From Stenotrophomonas acidaminiphila (GTDB taxonomy: Bacteria; Pseudomonadota; Gammaproteobacteria; Xanthomonadales; Xanthomonadaceae), in NCBI RefSeq assembly GCF_001431595.1, contig NZ_LDJO01000027.1:1-64000 (forward strand): DNA of 64,000 bases, read 5' to 3'. Shown here one piece after another: positions 39,127 through 50,732 of this stretch. The notes beneath the pieces are model-generated. The model searched no databases. It saw only the letters and a list, made by a program, of their open reading frames with translations, and had not been told where the DNA came from. Each line of letters opens with the position of its first letter. Position 1 is the first letter of the stretch. The translations under genes and the position numbers were made by a program.

Positions 39127-40629
39127 TCAGGCCGCGTCGGCCTGCTCGCGGCGCGGGCCTTCGGCCAGGGCGCGGCCGACCATGTCCACCAGCAGGTCCA
39201 GCTCGGCCTCGTCCATGCCGAAATGCGGGGTGAAGCGCAGCGAATTCTCGCCGCCGTGGATCACGTTGACGCCGTGCATGCGCAGCCATTCCTCGGTGGA
39301 ATTGGCGCCGTAGCACTTGAACTGCGGGGCCAGTTCGCAGGAGAACAGCAGGCCGGTGCCCTGGACCTTGGTGATCAGCCCGCCCAGCCGGGCCTTGAGC
39401 GCCTCGAGCTTGTGCACCGCCTGCTCGCCGCGTTCGCGGATGTTGCGGCGCACGTCCGGGGTCAGGCGGGCCAGGGTGGCGCAGGCCACGTCCAGCGCGC
39501 GCGGGTTGGTGGTCATGGTGTTGCCGTACACGCCCTTGCGGTACAGGTGCGCGGCGTGCTCGGTGACGGCCAGCACCGACAGCGGGAACTGGGCGCCGTT
39601 CAGGGCCTTGGAGTAGGTCTCCATGTCCGGCGGGTCCAGGGTCTCGTAGCCGGGGTAGTCGACGAAGGACAGGGTGCCGTGCGCGCGCAGCGCCGCCTGG
39701 ATCGAGTCGATCAGCAGCAGGCTGCCGTGGGCGCGGGTCAGTTCGCGCGCCAGCTTGTAGAAGCTGACCGGAACCGCGCGGCCCGGGTCGCCTTCGCCCA
39801 TCACCGGCTCCAGGAATACCGCCTCGATGAACCAGTTGTGGGCCTTGGCGTCGTCGAACACCTTGCGCAGCGCCGCCTCGTCGTACGGGGCGATGGCGAT
39901 CACGCTGTCCTCGCCGCGGTAGCTGGCCAGGAAGCGGTCATAGGTCTTGCGGGTCGAATCCGAGTACAGCGCCGGACGGTCGGTGCGGCCATGGAAGCTG
40001 CCCTTGATGACCACCCGCTTGACCGTGGCGCCGGCGTGCGGTGCACCCGGGTCGGTCTGCAGCTTGGCGTTGATGTCGGCGATGCGCGCGGCCAGGCCGA
40101 CCGCCTCGGAACCGGAGTTCAGGCACATGAAGTGCGAGAACGGGCAGCCGCCGCGGGTGTGGCCGATCTCCTTGCGCAGCGCCTGCACGAAGCGGCGCTG
40201 GGACAGGCTCGGGGTCATGATGTTGGCCATCACCTGCGGCTTGGCCGCGGCGGCCAGCACCTCGGCCGGGGTGTGGCCGAAACCGAGCATGCCGTAGCCG
40301 CCGGCGTCGTACAGCACCGCGCCCTTGAGCGAGACCACCCACGGGCCGCAGGCGGCCAGGGCGATGTACGGCACCACCGCGTCGTCGGCGTAGAAATTGA
40401 CGAAACCGGCCTGCATCGCGGCGATCTGGTCCTTCTCGTCCAGGTCCAGCAGGTCGGCGGCCTCGTCCTTGATGCGGGCATATTCACTGGCGGCCGCGGC
40501 GATGGCGGCAACCAGGTCGGGATGGGCGGCGGCCAGGCGTTCGATGGCGGCATCGTCCAGCCCCGTTGTCAGGCGGGTGCCGGCGTGCGCGCGGAGCGCG
40601 GCGAGTGGGCCGAGTACGGTCATGCTCAT
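39127..40629 (-). CDS. Class-III PLP aminotransferase, substrate unknown
   Basis: 500 residues, longer than the common 430. The PLP-site aspartate is in LLLIDSIQAALRAHG, which replaces the usual DEVQTGFGR, and the Schiff-base lysine is probably in ETYSKALNGAQ. MCLNSGSEAVGLA and IKGSFHGRTDRPA are recognisable class-III segments. The altered active-site loop suggests a subfamily with its own substrate; lysine or beta-amino acids are possible but unsupported. It diverges from an Lrp-type regulator, which probably controls it. Confidence 0.85.
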   Translation of the reverse strand: MSMTVLGPLAALRAHAGTRLTTGLDDAAIERLAAAHPDLVAAIAAAASEYARIKDEAADLLDLDEKDQIAAMQAGFVNFYADDAVVPYIALAACGPWVVSLKGAVLYDAGGYGMLGFGHTPAEVLAAAAKPQVMANIMTPSLSQRRFVQALRKEIGHTRGGCPFSHFMCLNSGSEAVGLAARIADINAKLQTDPGAPHAGATVKRVVIKGSFHGRTDRPALYSDSTRKTYDRFLASYRGEDSVIAIAPYDEAALRKVFDDAKAHNWFIEAVFLEPVMGEGDPGRAVPVSFYKLARELTRAHGSLLLIDSIQAALRAHGTLSFVDYPGYETLDPPDMETYSKALNGAQFPLSVLAVTEHAAHLYRKGVYGNTMTTNPRALDVACATLARLTPDVRRNIRERGEQAVHKLEALKARLGGLITKVQGTGLLFSCELAPQFKCYGANSTEEWLRMHGVNVIHGGENSLRFTPHFGMDEAELDLLVDMVGRALAEGPRREQADAA

Positions 40630-40708
40630 CTCCAGAAAGGTCTTGTACAGTCATTATCTGGAGATTCTGGTCATATGGCAGCTGTCATTCCGTCGAAAAT
40701 CGGGTTAA

Positions 40709-40727
40709 TTTCGTCGGATCGACGAAA
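40709..40727. promoter_or_regulatory. Lrp/AsnC-type operator palindrome
   Basis: TTTCGTC-GGATC-GACGAAA: perfect seven-base arms around five bases, 13 bases before the regulator start and about 80 bases upstream of the divergent aminotransferase. A related CCGTCGAAAAT half-site lies about 18 bases to the left. This fits autoregulation plus control of the aminotransferase. Confidence 0.6.
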
Positions 40728-40739
40728 CCGGCCCGCGAT

Positions 40740-41171
40740 GTGAAGATTTCTCCCGCTGACGAACGCCTGCTGTCCGTGCTGCGCGAGGACGCGCGGGCTT
40801 CCACCGCGCAGATCGCGCGCCGGCTCGGGCTGTCGCGCACCACCGTGCAGAGCCGCATCGACCGGCTCGAACAGCAGGGGGTGATCGCCGGTTATACCGT
40901 GCGTACCCACGAGGACTACGAGCAGGGCCAGGTGCGTGCGCACGTGCTGATCACCGTGTCGCCGCGCAAGATGCCGGCCGTGGTCAAGGCGCTGCGCGAG
41001 ATCGCCGAGGTCCGCAGCCTGCACTCGGTCAGCGGCGCCCATGACCTGGTGGCGATGGTGGTGGTCGGCGGGGTCGGCGAGATGGACGTGGTCACCGATG
41101 CCATCGGCGTGATCGACGGGGTCGAGCGCACCACCAGCGCCATCATCCTGTCGACCAAGTTCGAGCGCTGA
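40740..41171 (+). CDS. Lrp/AsnC family transcriptional regulator
   Basis: 143 residues: an N-terminal helix-turn-helix ([20 protein letters not shown] then [20 protein letters not shown]) and the C-terminal RAM domain that binds amino acids ([15 protein letters not shown]). The start is taken as GTG 40740, which begins the conserved domain; no ATG is available near it in frame. Divergent from the class-III aminotransferase with a palindrome between them, so its ligand may be that enzyme's amino-acid substrate. Confidence 0.88.
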   Translation: MKISPADERLLSVLREDARASTAQIARRLGLSRTTVQSRIDRLEQQGVIAGYTVRTHEDYEQGQVRAHVLITVSPRKMPAVVKALREIAEVRSLHSVSGAHDLVAMVVVGGVGEMDVVTDAIGVIDGVERTTSAIILSTKFER

Positions 41172-41245
41172 ACCGGCAACCGGGCAGGGGACGGGTACGC
41201 CGGTGCCGGTACAATGGCCGGCTCCCCCCGTCCGATGTCGCGGCC

Positions 41246-43478
<2,233 letters not shown>

Positions 43479-43740
43479 CGCCTTTCCCCGCCCAAGGGGC
43501 GAGCCGGCCGCCTGGCCGGCCTGCACGGCAAGGCCATCGGCAAGGGTGGGGCCGGTGGACGTGCACGCTGCGGCGCCCCACGGGCCGGGCGCTCCTGCCG
43601 CCGGGGAGGGAGTTGCTCGACGGTCGGCGGCGGCGCTGCCTTGCAATTGGACCGGCCCGCCTCTATGGCATACTTCCACGCTTGAATCCGTTCCGCGGCG
43701 CCGGCACCGGCAGGCACCGCCCGACAGTTAAGGACACACG

Positions 43741-44070
43741 ATGAACCCGATGGCTATCCTGCTTCCCGTCGCCCAGGCCGCTCCGGCCGCTCCGGGCATG
43801 GGCACTTTCCTGCTGCCGATCGCCCTGATCGCGGTCATGTACTTCCTGATGATCCGCCCGCAGATGAAGCGCCAGAAGGAACACAAGGCGATGCTGGAGA
43901 AGATCTCCAAGGGCGACGAGGTGCTGACCAACGGCGGCATCGCCGGCGTGGTGACCGACATCGGCGACAACTTCATCACCGTCGAAGTGGCCGACAACGT
44001 CCGCATCCGCGTGCAGAAGGGCGCCATCGGCAACGTGCTGCCCAAGGGCACGCTGAAGTCCGCGGCCTGA
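43741..44070 (+). CDS. yajC: Preprotein translocase subunit YajC
   Basis: Small inner-membrane partner of SecDF and YidC (109 residues). It has one transmembrane segment (FLLPIALIAVMYFLMIRPQ) followed by the QMKRQKEHKAML cytoplasmic helix and a KGDEVLTNGGIAG beta domain. The 262-base gap after tgt holds no gene, and GGACAC precedes the ATG. It lies 60 bases before secD. Confidence 0.95.
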   Translation: MNPMAILLPVAQAAPAAPGMGTFLLPIALIAVMYFLMIRPQMKRQKEHKAMLEKISKGDEVLTNGGIAGVVTDIGDNFITVEVADNVRIRVQKGAIGNVLPKGTLKSAA

Positions 44071-44130
44071 CCCCGAGTTTCCCTTCCGTCATGACGCGGC
44101 GCCGGGACCGGCGTCGCGCAGGAACCTGCA

Positions 44131-45972
44131 ATGCTTGAATTTCCACGCTGGAAGTACTTCCTGATCCTGGTCGTCCTGGCGGTCAGCGCGCTGTACGCGC
44201 TGCCCAACGTGTACCAGAAGGACCCGTCCGTGCAGATCACCGCCAACCGCGGCGGGCAGATCGACGATGCCCTCAAGCAGCGCGTCAGCGCGGCGCTGGG
44301 CGAGGCCGGGGTCACGCCCAAGTCGGTGGAGAAGGAAGGCGAGAGCCTGATCGTCCGCCTCGGTTCGCTCGACGCCCAGACCCGCGCCAACGACGTGCTG
44401 CGCGAGAAGGCCGGCGAGAACTACACCGTGGCCCTGAACCTGGCTTCGACCGTGCCGGACTGGCTGGCCGGGCTCGGCGGCAAGCCGATGGTGCTGGGCC
44501 TGGACCTGGTCGGTGGCGTGCACTTCGCGCTGCAGGTGGACAAGAAGGCCGCCGTGGACAAGCGCTTCGACGCGTTCGCCGAGGACATCCGCACCACGCT
44601 GCGCGACAACCGGGTGGGTTACCGTTCGGTCGAGCGCCGCGGCGAGAACGACATCCAGGTGACGCTGGCCAATGCCGCCGACGCCGACAAGGCCCGTGCC
44701 GCGCTGGTCAAGGCGCAGCCGACCCTGACCTACTCGGGCAGCGGCGAGCGCATCACCGTGAGCGTGCCGCAGACCGAGATGCTGCAGATCGCCTCCGGCG
44801 CCATCGAGCAGAACCTGACCACCCTGCGCAACCGCGTCAACGAGCTGGGCGTGGCCGAGCCGATCATCCAGCGCCAGGGCGACGACCGCATCGTGGTCGA
44901 ACTGCCGGGCGTGCAGGACACCGCCGAAGCCAAGCGCATGATCGGCGCGACCGCCACCCTGGAGTACCGCCTGGTGGTGGACGGCAACGCGCAGGACGCC
45001 ATGACCAGCGGCCGCATCCCGCCGGAAGCGCGCCTGTACCGCGACCGTCGCGGCATGCCGGTGCTGCTGAACAAGCGCACCATCGTCACCGGCGACCAGA
45101 TGGTCAAGGCCGAGGTGTCCACCGACCAGAACGGCCTGCCGGCGGTCGCGGTCACGCTCAACAGCGTCGGCGGCCAGCGCATGTTCGACGTCACCAGTGT
45201 CAACGTGAACAAGCCGATGGCCGTGGTCTACACCGAGCGCATCCCGCAGGTGACCACGGTCGACGGCAAGGAAGTGCGCAGCTTCCGGGTCAAGGAAGAA
45301 GTCATCTCCGTGGCCAACATCAACAGCCCGCTGGGCAAGAACTTCATCACCACCGGCCTGGAGAAGACCGAGGCCGACAACCTGGCCAAGCTGCTGCGCG
45401 CCGGTTCGCTGGCCGCGCCGATGGACTTCGTCGAGGAATACGTGATCGGCCCCAGCCTGGGTGCGGAGAACGTGGCCCGCGGCGTCAAGGCGGTGGTGTT
45501 CTCGTTCGTGTTCACCCTGGTGTTCTTCACCGTCTACTACCGCATGTTCGGCGCGATCACCTCGGTGGCGCTGCTGTTCAACCTGCTGATCGTGGTGGCG
45601 GTGATGTCGCTGTTCGGCGCGACCATGACCCTGCCGGGCTTCGCCGGCCTGGCGCTGTCGGTCGGCCTGTCGGTGGACGCCAACGTGCTGATCAACGAGC
45701 GAATCCGCGAGGAGCTGCGGCTGGGCATGCCGGGCAAGGCCGCCATCGCCGCCGGTTACGAGAAGGCCTCGGGCACCATCCTCGACGCCAACCTCACCGG
45801 CCTGATCGTGGGCGTGGCGCTGTATGCGTTCGGTACCGGCCCGCTGAAGGGCTTCGCGCTGACCATGATCATCGGCATCTTCGCCTCGATGTTCACCGCG
45901 ATAACCGTGTCGCGCGCGCTGGCGGTGCTGATCTACGGCCGTCGCAACAAGCTCCAGTCCGTGGCGATCTGA
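44131..45972 (+). CDS. secD: Protein translocase subunit SecD
   Basis: Proton-driven component that helps pull secreted proteins across the membrane (613 residues). It has TM1 near the N-terminus, a large periplasmic domain with LGLDLVGGVHFALQV, and five C-terminal transmembrane segments with the conserved LALSVGLSVDANVLINERIREE. A putative attenuator separates it from secF. Confidence 0.96.
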   Translation: MLEFPRWKYFLILVVLAVSALYALPNVYQKDPSVQITANRGGQIDDALKQRVSAALGEAGVTPKSVEKEGESLIVRLGSLDAQTRANDVLREKAGENYTVALNLASTVPDWLAGLGGKPMVLGLDLVGGVHFALQVDKKAAVDKRFDAFAEDIRTTLRDNRVGYRSVERRGENDIQVTLANAADADKARAALVKAQPTLTYSGSGERITVSVPQTEMLQIASGAIEQNLTTLRNRVNELGVAEPIIQRQGDDRIVVELPGVQDTAEAKRMIGATATLEYRLVVDGNAQDAMTSGRIPPEARLYRDRRGMPVLLNKRTIVTGDQMVKAEVSTDQNGLPAVAVTLNSVGGQRMFDVTSVNVNKPMAVVYTERIPQVTTVDGKEVRSFRVKEEVISVANINSPLGKNFITTGLEKTEADNLAKLLRAGSLAAPMDFVEEYVIGPSLGAENVARGVKAVVFSFVFTLVFFTVYYRMFGAITSVALLFNLLIVVAVMSLFGATMTLPGFAGLALSVGLSVDANVLINERIREELRLGMPGKAAIAAGYEKASGTILDANLTGLIVGVALYAFGTGPLKGFALTMIIGIFASMFTAITVSRALAVLIYGRRNKLQSVAI

Positions 45973-45992
45973 CGCGAATCCCTTCGCGAAAG

Positions 45993-46017
45993 CCCGTGCA
46001 TGCGTGCGCGGGTTTTT
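45993..46017 (+). terminator. Putative intra-operon attenuator between secD and secF
   Basis: CCCGTGC and GCGCGGG form a seven-base-pair stem (one G-U pair) around a six-base loop, followed directly by TTTTT. It resembles a short intrinsic terminator 20 bases after the secD stop and 16 bases before the secF start. Confidence 0.5.
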
Positions 46018-46033
46018 AAAGGAAAATCCCTGC

Positions 46034-47002
46034 ATGAAACTATTTCCGCTCCACATCGTCCCGAACGACACCAACATCGACTTCATGCGCCATCGCAAGC
46101 CGGTGCTTGCGTTGATGGTGGCGCTGCTGCTGGTGTCGCTGGCCATCATCGGTTTCAAGGGCTTCAACTACGCGCTGGAGTTCACCGGCGGCACCGTGGT
46201 GCGCACCCACTTCGAGAAGAGCGTCGATGTCGAAGCGGTGCGCGAACGCCTGGCCACGGCCGGCTTCGAGAACGCCCAGGTGCAGAGCGTGGGCGGCGGC
46301 AACGACCTGATGATCCGCCTGCCGCCCGAAGGCGAGCACAACAACGCCGCCGATGCCGCGCAGAAGGTCGCCGAGAAGGTGGGTGCCGCGATCAGCACGG
46401 CCGACAACGTGGCCACCACGCAGCCGGGCGAGTTCGTCGGCCCGCAGGTCGGCAAGGACCTGGTCATGAACGGCATCTACGCGACGCTGTTCATGGTGAT
46501 CGGCTTCCTGATCTACATCGCCGCGCGCTTCGAGTGGAAGTTCGCGATGGTGGCCAGCCTGACCGCGTTCTTCGACCTGATCCTGACCGTGGCCTACATG
46601 TCGCTGCTGGGCCGCGAGTTCGACCTGACCGTGCTGGCCGGCATGCTGTCGGTGATGGGTTTCGCGATCAACGACATCATCGTGGTGTTCGACCGCGTGC
46701 GCGAGAACTTCCGCAGCCTGCGCGTGGAACCGCTGGAGGTGCTGAACCGCTCGATCAACCAGACGCTGTCGCGTACGGTGATCACCGCGGTGCTGTTCTT
46801 CCTGTCGGCGCTGGCGCTGTACCTGTACGGCGGCGAGTCGATGGAAGGCCTGGCCGAAACCCACATGGTGGGCGCGGTGATCGTGGTGGTGTCGTCGATC
46901 ATCGTGGCCGTCCCGCTGCTGAGCATCGGGCCGTTCAAGGTCTCCAAGCAGGACCTGCTGCCCAAGGCCAAGGACGTCGAGGAACTGGCGCGCCGCCCGT
47001 AA
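46034..47002 (+). CDS. secF: Protein translocase subunit SecF
   Basis: Partner of SecD (322 residues). It begins with a short cytoplasmic tail, TM1 ([18 protein letters not shown]), the FALEFTGG-type [10 protein letters not shown], a small periplasmic domain, and five transmembrane segments with [23 protein letters not shown] 46034 is preceded by AAAGGAAAA. It ends the operon. Confidence 0.96.
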   Translation: MKLFPLHIVPNDTNIDFMRHRKPVLALMVALLLVSLAIIGFKGFNYALEFTGGTVVRTHFEKSVDVEAVRERLATAGFENAQVQSVGGGNDLMIRLPPEGEHNNAADAAQKVAEKVGAAISTADNVATTQPGEFVGPQVGKDLVMNGIYATLFMVIGFLIYIAARFEWKFAMVASLTAFFDLILTVAYMSLLGREFDLTVLAGMLSVMGFAINDIIVVFDRVRENFRSLRVEPLEVLNRSINQTLSRTVITAVLFFLSALALYLYGGESMEGLAETHMVGAVIVVVSSIIVAVPLLSIGPFKVSKQDLLPKAKDVEELARRP

Positions 47003-47023
47003 GTCCGGCCGCGCCTGTTCGGG

Positions 47024-47057
47024 AAAAGAGCCGCGCACCGCGCGGCTCTTTTCTTTT
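47024..47057. terminator. Bidirectional terminator after secF
   Basis: AAAAGAGCCGCGC and GCGCGGCTCTTTT form a 13-base-pair stem with a short ACC loop, followed by CTTTT. Strong intrinsic terminator. Confidence 0.88.
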
Positions 47058-47111
47058 GCGCCATCGGTGCCGCGGCCCTGCCGCCGCCGCCGTTCCATGC
47101 GGTGGCGTCGG

Positions 47112-47140
47112 TTGTTTTCACTGCGGGCGCACACTACGAT
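47112..47140 (+). promoter_or_regulatory. Candidate fabV promoter
   Basis: TTGTTT (47112-47117), 17-base spacer, TACGAT (47135-47140). Moderate match to sigma-70 consensus; it would give a leader of about 60 bases. Confidence 0.4.
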
Positions 47141-47207
47141 CCTCGCGGTTCGGCGCCTGCCCGGCGTGTGCCGCGGCGCTGTTTTCCCGCATCCAACCGA
47201 GGTTTCC

Positions 47208-48470
47208 ATGGTCATCAAACCGCGTGTGCGCGGCTTCATCTGCGTCACCACCCATCCGGCCGGCTGCGACGCGGCGGTCAAGGAACAGATCGACTACATC
47301 AAGGCGCAGCCCAGGCTCGCCCACGGCCCGAAGAAGGTGCTGGTGATCGGCGCTTCCACCGGCTACGGCCTGGCCGCGCGCATCAAGGCCGCCTTCGGCA
47401 GCGACGCCGCCACGCTGGGCGTGTTCTTCGAGCGCCCGGGCAGCGAGAGCAAGCCGGGCACGGCCGGCTGGTACAACTCGGCCGCATTCGAGAAGTACGC
47501 CCACCAGGCCGGCCTGTACGCGCGCAGCGTCAACGGCGATGCGTTCTCCGACGAGGTCAAGGCCAAGGTGATCGAGATCATCAAGGCCGACCTGGGCCAG
47601 GTGGACCAGGTGGTCTACAGCCTGGCGTCGCCGCGCCGCAAGCACCCGAAGACCGGCGAGGTCATCAGCTCCACGCTCAAGCCGATCGGCGAGCCGATCA
47701 CCCTGCGCGGGCTGGATACCGACAAGGAAGTGCTGACCGAGACCACCCTGCAGCCGGCCAGCGCCGAGGAAATCGCCGGCACCGTGCAGGTGATGGGTGG
47801 CGAGGACTGGCAGATGTGGATCGATGCGCTGCTGGAAGCCGGCGTGCTGGCGCCGGGCGCGACCACCACCGCGTTCACCTATGTCGGCGAGGAAATCACC
47901 CAGGCGATCTACTGGAACGGCTCCATCGGCGCCGCCAAGAAGGACCTGGACGCCAAGGTCAAGGACATCCGCGCCAGCCTGCAGGGCATCGGCGGCGATG
48001 CACGCGTGTCGGTGCTCAAGGCGGTGGTCACCCAGGCCAGCTCGGCGATCCCGACCATGCCGCTGTACCTGTCGCTGCTGTTCAAGGTGATGAAGGAAGA
48101 GGGCACCCACGAAGGCTGCATCGAGCAGCTCGATACCCTGTACGACATCCTCTACAACGGTCCGCAGGGCGGCGCCAATGCGGCCGACCATATCCGTCCC
48201 GCGCTGGTCGACGGCAAGGGGCGCAGCATCGCCCTGGTCGACGACGAAGGCCGCCTGCGCGCCGACTACAAGGAGATGGCGCCGGAGGTGCAGGGCAGGG
48301 TGGTCGCGCTGTGGCCGCAGGTCAGCAACGAGAACCTGTACGAGATCAGCGACCTGGCCGGTTACAAGGCCGATTTCCTGCGCCTGTTCGGCTTCGGCAT
48401 CGACGGCGTGGATTACGACGCCGACGTCAACCCGGACGTGAAGATCGAGAACCTGGTCGATCTGACCTGA
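47208..48470 (+). CDS. fabV: Enoyl-ACP reductase FabV
   Basis: Last step of fatty-acid elongation: NADH-dependent reduction of enoyl-ACP (420 residues, much larger than FabI). It has the long-spaced NAD motif [14 protein letters not shown] and the catalytic Tyr-x8-Lys in [12 protein letters not shown]. The opening [18 protein letters not shown] is typical. FabV enzymes are naturally tolerant of triclosan, so this strain is likely insensitive if FabV is its main reductase. Single gene bounded by two terminators. Confidence 0.97.
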   Translation: MVIKPRVRGFICVTTHPAGCDAAVKEQIDYIKAQPRLAHGPKKVLVIGASTGYGLAARIKAAFGSDAATLGVFFERPGSESKPGTAGWYNSAAFEKYAHQAGLYARSVNGDAFSDEVKAKVIEIIKADLGQVDQVVYSLASPRRKHPKTGEVISSTLKPIGEPITLRGLDTDKEVLTETTLQPASAEEIAGTVQVMGGEDWQMWIDALLEAGVLAPGATTTAFTYVGEEITQAIYWNGSIGAAKKDLDAKVKDIRASLQGIGGDARVSVLKAVVTQASSAIPTMPLYLSLLFKVMKEEGTHEGCIEQLDTLYDILYNGPQGGANAADHIRPALVDGKGRSIALVDDEGRLRADYKEMAPEVQGRVVALWPQVSNENLYEISDLAGYKADFLRLFGFGIDGVDYDADVNPDVKIENLVDLT

Positions 48471-48474
48471 TATG

Positions 48475-48506
48475 CGCAAAGGCCGGCGTCCACGCCGGCC
48501 TTTGCG
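48475..48506. terminator. Bidirectional terminator between fabV and the FimX-like gene
   Basis: CGCAAAGGCCGGCGT and ACGCCGGCCTTTGCG form a perfect 15-base-pair stem around CC. It starts five bases after the fabV stop and serves the convergent gene as well. Confidence 0.8.
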
Positions 48507-48566
48507 TCTGTAGCGGGCGTGCCCCCGCGCGCCACTCGATGCCGGGTATGCGCGCCCGGCCTGGCG

Positions 48567-50639
48567 TCAGCCGAAATCGAAGTTCATCTCGGGGCCGGCC
48601 GCGCCGACGAAATCGCCCTGCACGTAATCCACCCCGGAACTGAACAACAGGCTCATCGTCGCCGCATCCGAGACGAACTCGGCGATGGTGCGGATGTCCT
48701 GCGACTGCGCGCGGGCGGTGATTTCCTGGATCTTGGGCAACTGCTCGCGGGCCAGCGCCGGGTCGGCGGTGAAGCTGCTGTCCAGCTTGAGGAAGCCCGG
48801 GTGGAAGTGGGCCAGCAACTGGAACGAATCCAGACCGGAACCGAACTGCTCCAGCCCGACCTTGCAGCCCAGCGCCGCGACCGCGGCCAGGAACTGCTGG
48901 GCGTTGCGCAGGTGGGTGAACACCTTGGCCTCGGGAACCTGCAGCCACAACTGGTCGCCGGACACGCCCTCGGCCTGCAGGCCGTCGCGGATCACCGCCA
49001 GCAGCTGCGGATCGGAGAACGATTCGGGCGTGATCCGCACCATCATGTGGGTGCGATGGCCGGCACGGCGGCGTTCGCCCAGCGCCTGGATCGCATGCCC
49101 GACCACCCAGCGGTTGATCGGCGCCAGCAGGCCCTGGTCCTCGGCGATCGGCAGGAAGGTCGAGGGCCCGACCATCTCGTTGTTGTTGCGCAGCTGCAGC
49201 GAGGTGTCGTACAGCTGGATCGCCTCGCCCATGAGGTTGATGACCGGGCGGAAGCGCAGCTGGAAGCCGTCGCCTTCCAGCGCGCCGCGCATCAGCTCCA
49301 CCCAGCGCTGGATGCGCTCTTCCTCGACGCGGTCGGCGGCGCCCGGGTCGAAGACCTTGACCGTGTTGCCGCCGAGCTCGGTCGCGGTGCGGATGCAGTC
49401 GCTGGCGCGCGCCAGCACCTGGCCGACGCTGGCGATCTTCTCGCCGACCTGCACGCCGCCGATGCTGACGGTGACCGTCGCCGAGCGCGCGCCGATGCTG
49501 AACACGTGCGAGGCGAAGGCGCCGCGCACGCGCTCGGCCAGCCCCATGGTGTGCGCGTAATCGCCCTGGGCGAGGATCGCGAAGCTGTGCTCGCCGAAGC
49601 GGGCGACCGACAGGCCGTCGCCGAGCGTGGCGGCAAGGTGCTGGCCCAGCGCGGCGACCAGCGCGTCGGCCGAGTCCAGGCCGATGTCGGGCAGCAGCCG
49701 CGCGTAGTGATCCGGCTCCACCAGCAGGAAGCCGTACTGGCCATCGCTGCGGCTGACCTGGGCCACGGCGTTTTCCAGGTGCACCATGAAGGTGGGGCGG
49801 TTGAGCAGGCCGGTGACCTGGTCGCGCTGGCGCAGCTCCTCGACCTCGCGCGCCAGCTCGGGATCGAATTCCTCGCGGCGGCGGAACACCACCTGGAAGC
49901 AGGATTCGCCCTCGTAGGTGGCGGCGGTGAACTCCATCGTCGCCGGGAAGCTGTCGCCGTCCTGGTTGCGCGCGTGCACTTCGTACTGCGGTGGCGGCGG
50001 CTCGCCCTTGCCCAGCGCCTTGAGCAGCTGCTTGAAATCCTCCACGTGCTGCGGCGCGACCATGTCCAGCAGCGAGATGCCTTCCACGTCCTCGAACGTG
50101 TCGTAGCCAAACATCTCCAGGTAGGCCTCGTTGGCGCGGATGTGCATGCCTTCGTGGATGTAGGCGATCGGGTCGCGCGAAGAGGCGATCAGCGCGTCGC
50201 AGCGGCGCTCGGTCTCGCGCATCTGCGCCTCGATCCGGCGCAGGCCGCGGCGCGCCTGCAGGTCGGTCCATTCGTTGCGCACGACCGCCAGCAGGTGCTC
50301 GGGGCGATGGCGCAGGGCAATGGCGCGGATGCCATTGGCGCCCGATTCCACCAGCATCCGTTCGTCGACCTGGTCGGCCAGCCCGATCATCGGGATGTCC
50401 TTGCCGCTGGCGGCGATCTGCTGGCTGAGCAGCAGCTGCGGAATCACCTGCGAGGGCGCGCACAGCACCAGGTCGATGCTCTGGCTGGACAGGATCTCCA
50501 CCAGTTCCGCCGGCGCCTGCGGCCGGAATGGACGGACGGCGATGCCGCTGTTGCGCAAGGTGCTGACGATCGCCTCGGCGTTCTCGGCGCTGTCGTCGAC
50601 GATCAGCAGGCGCAGGGTTGATTCTTTGCCGTTCTGCAT
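48567..50639 (-). CDS. fimX: FimX/Filp-like degenerate GGDEF-EAL c-di-GMP receptor
   Basis: 690 residues. N-terminal REC-like domain (LRLLIVDDSAENAEAIVSTL), PAS domain (about 145-255), GGDEF domain with FGEHS in place of GGDEF, and EAL domain with YDTSLQL in place of EAL. Both enzymatic motifs are lost, as in FimX of Pseudomonas and Filp/FimX of Xanthomonas, which bind c-di-GMP through the EAL fold and control type IV pilus assembly and twitching. No PilZ gene is adjacent. The name rests on domain order and length, not on a search. Confidence 0.85.
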   Translation of the reverse strand: MQNGKESTLRLLIVDDSAENAEAIVSTLRNSGIAVRPFRPQAPAELVEILSSQSIDLVLCAPSQVIPQLLLSQQIAASGKDIPMIGLADQVDERMLVESGANGIRAIALRHRPEHLLAVVRNEWTDLQARRGLRRIEAQMRETERRCDALIASSRDPIAYIHEGMHIRANEAYLEMFGYDTFEDVEGISLLDMVAPQHVEDFKQLLKALGKGEPPPPQYEVHARNQDGDSFPATMEFTAATYEGESCFQVVFRRREEFDPELAREVEELRQRDQVTGLLNRPTFMVHLENAVAQVSRSDGQYGFLLVEPDHYARLLPDIGLDSADALVAALGQHLAATLGDGLSVARFGEHSFAILAQGDYAHTMGLAERVRGAFASHVFSIGARSATVTVSIGGVQVGEKIASVGQVLARASDCIRTATELGGNTVKVFDPGAADRVEEERIQRWVELMRGALEGDGFQLRFRPVINLMGEAIQLYDTSLQLRNNNEMVGPSTFLPIAEDQGLLAPINRWVVGHAIQALGERRRAGHRTHMMVRITPESFSDPQLLAVIRDGLQAEGVSGDQLWLQVPEAKVFTHLRNAQQFLAAVAALGCKVGLEQFGSGLDSFQLLAHFHPGFLKLDSSFTADPALAREQLPKIQEITARAQSQDIRTIAEFVSDAATMSLLFSSGVDYVQGDFVGAAGPEMNFDFG

Positions 50640-50732
50640 TCGGGACTCCCCTCTGACCGGGTTTAATACAACATGGCCGCGGTGCCGTCCATGCGTTGAT
50701 CGCTTGGCTGTGACGCGGTTCCTGCGCCGGCT

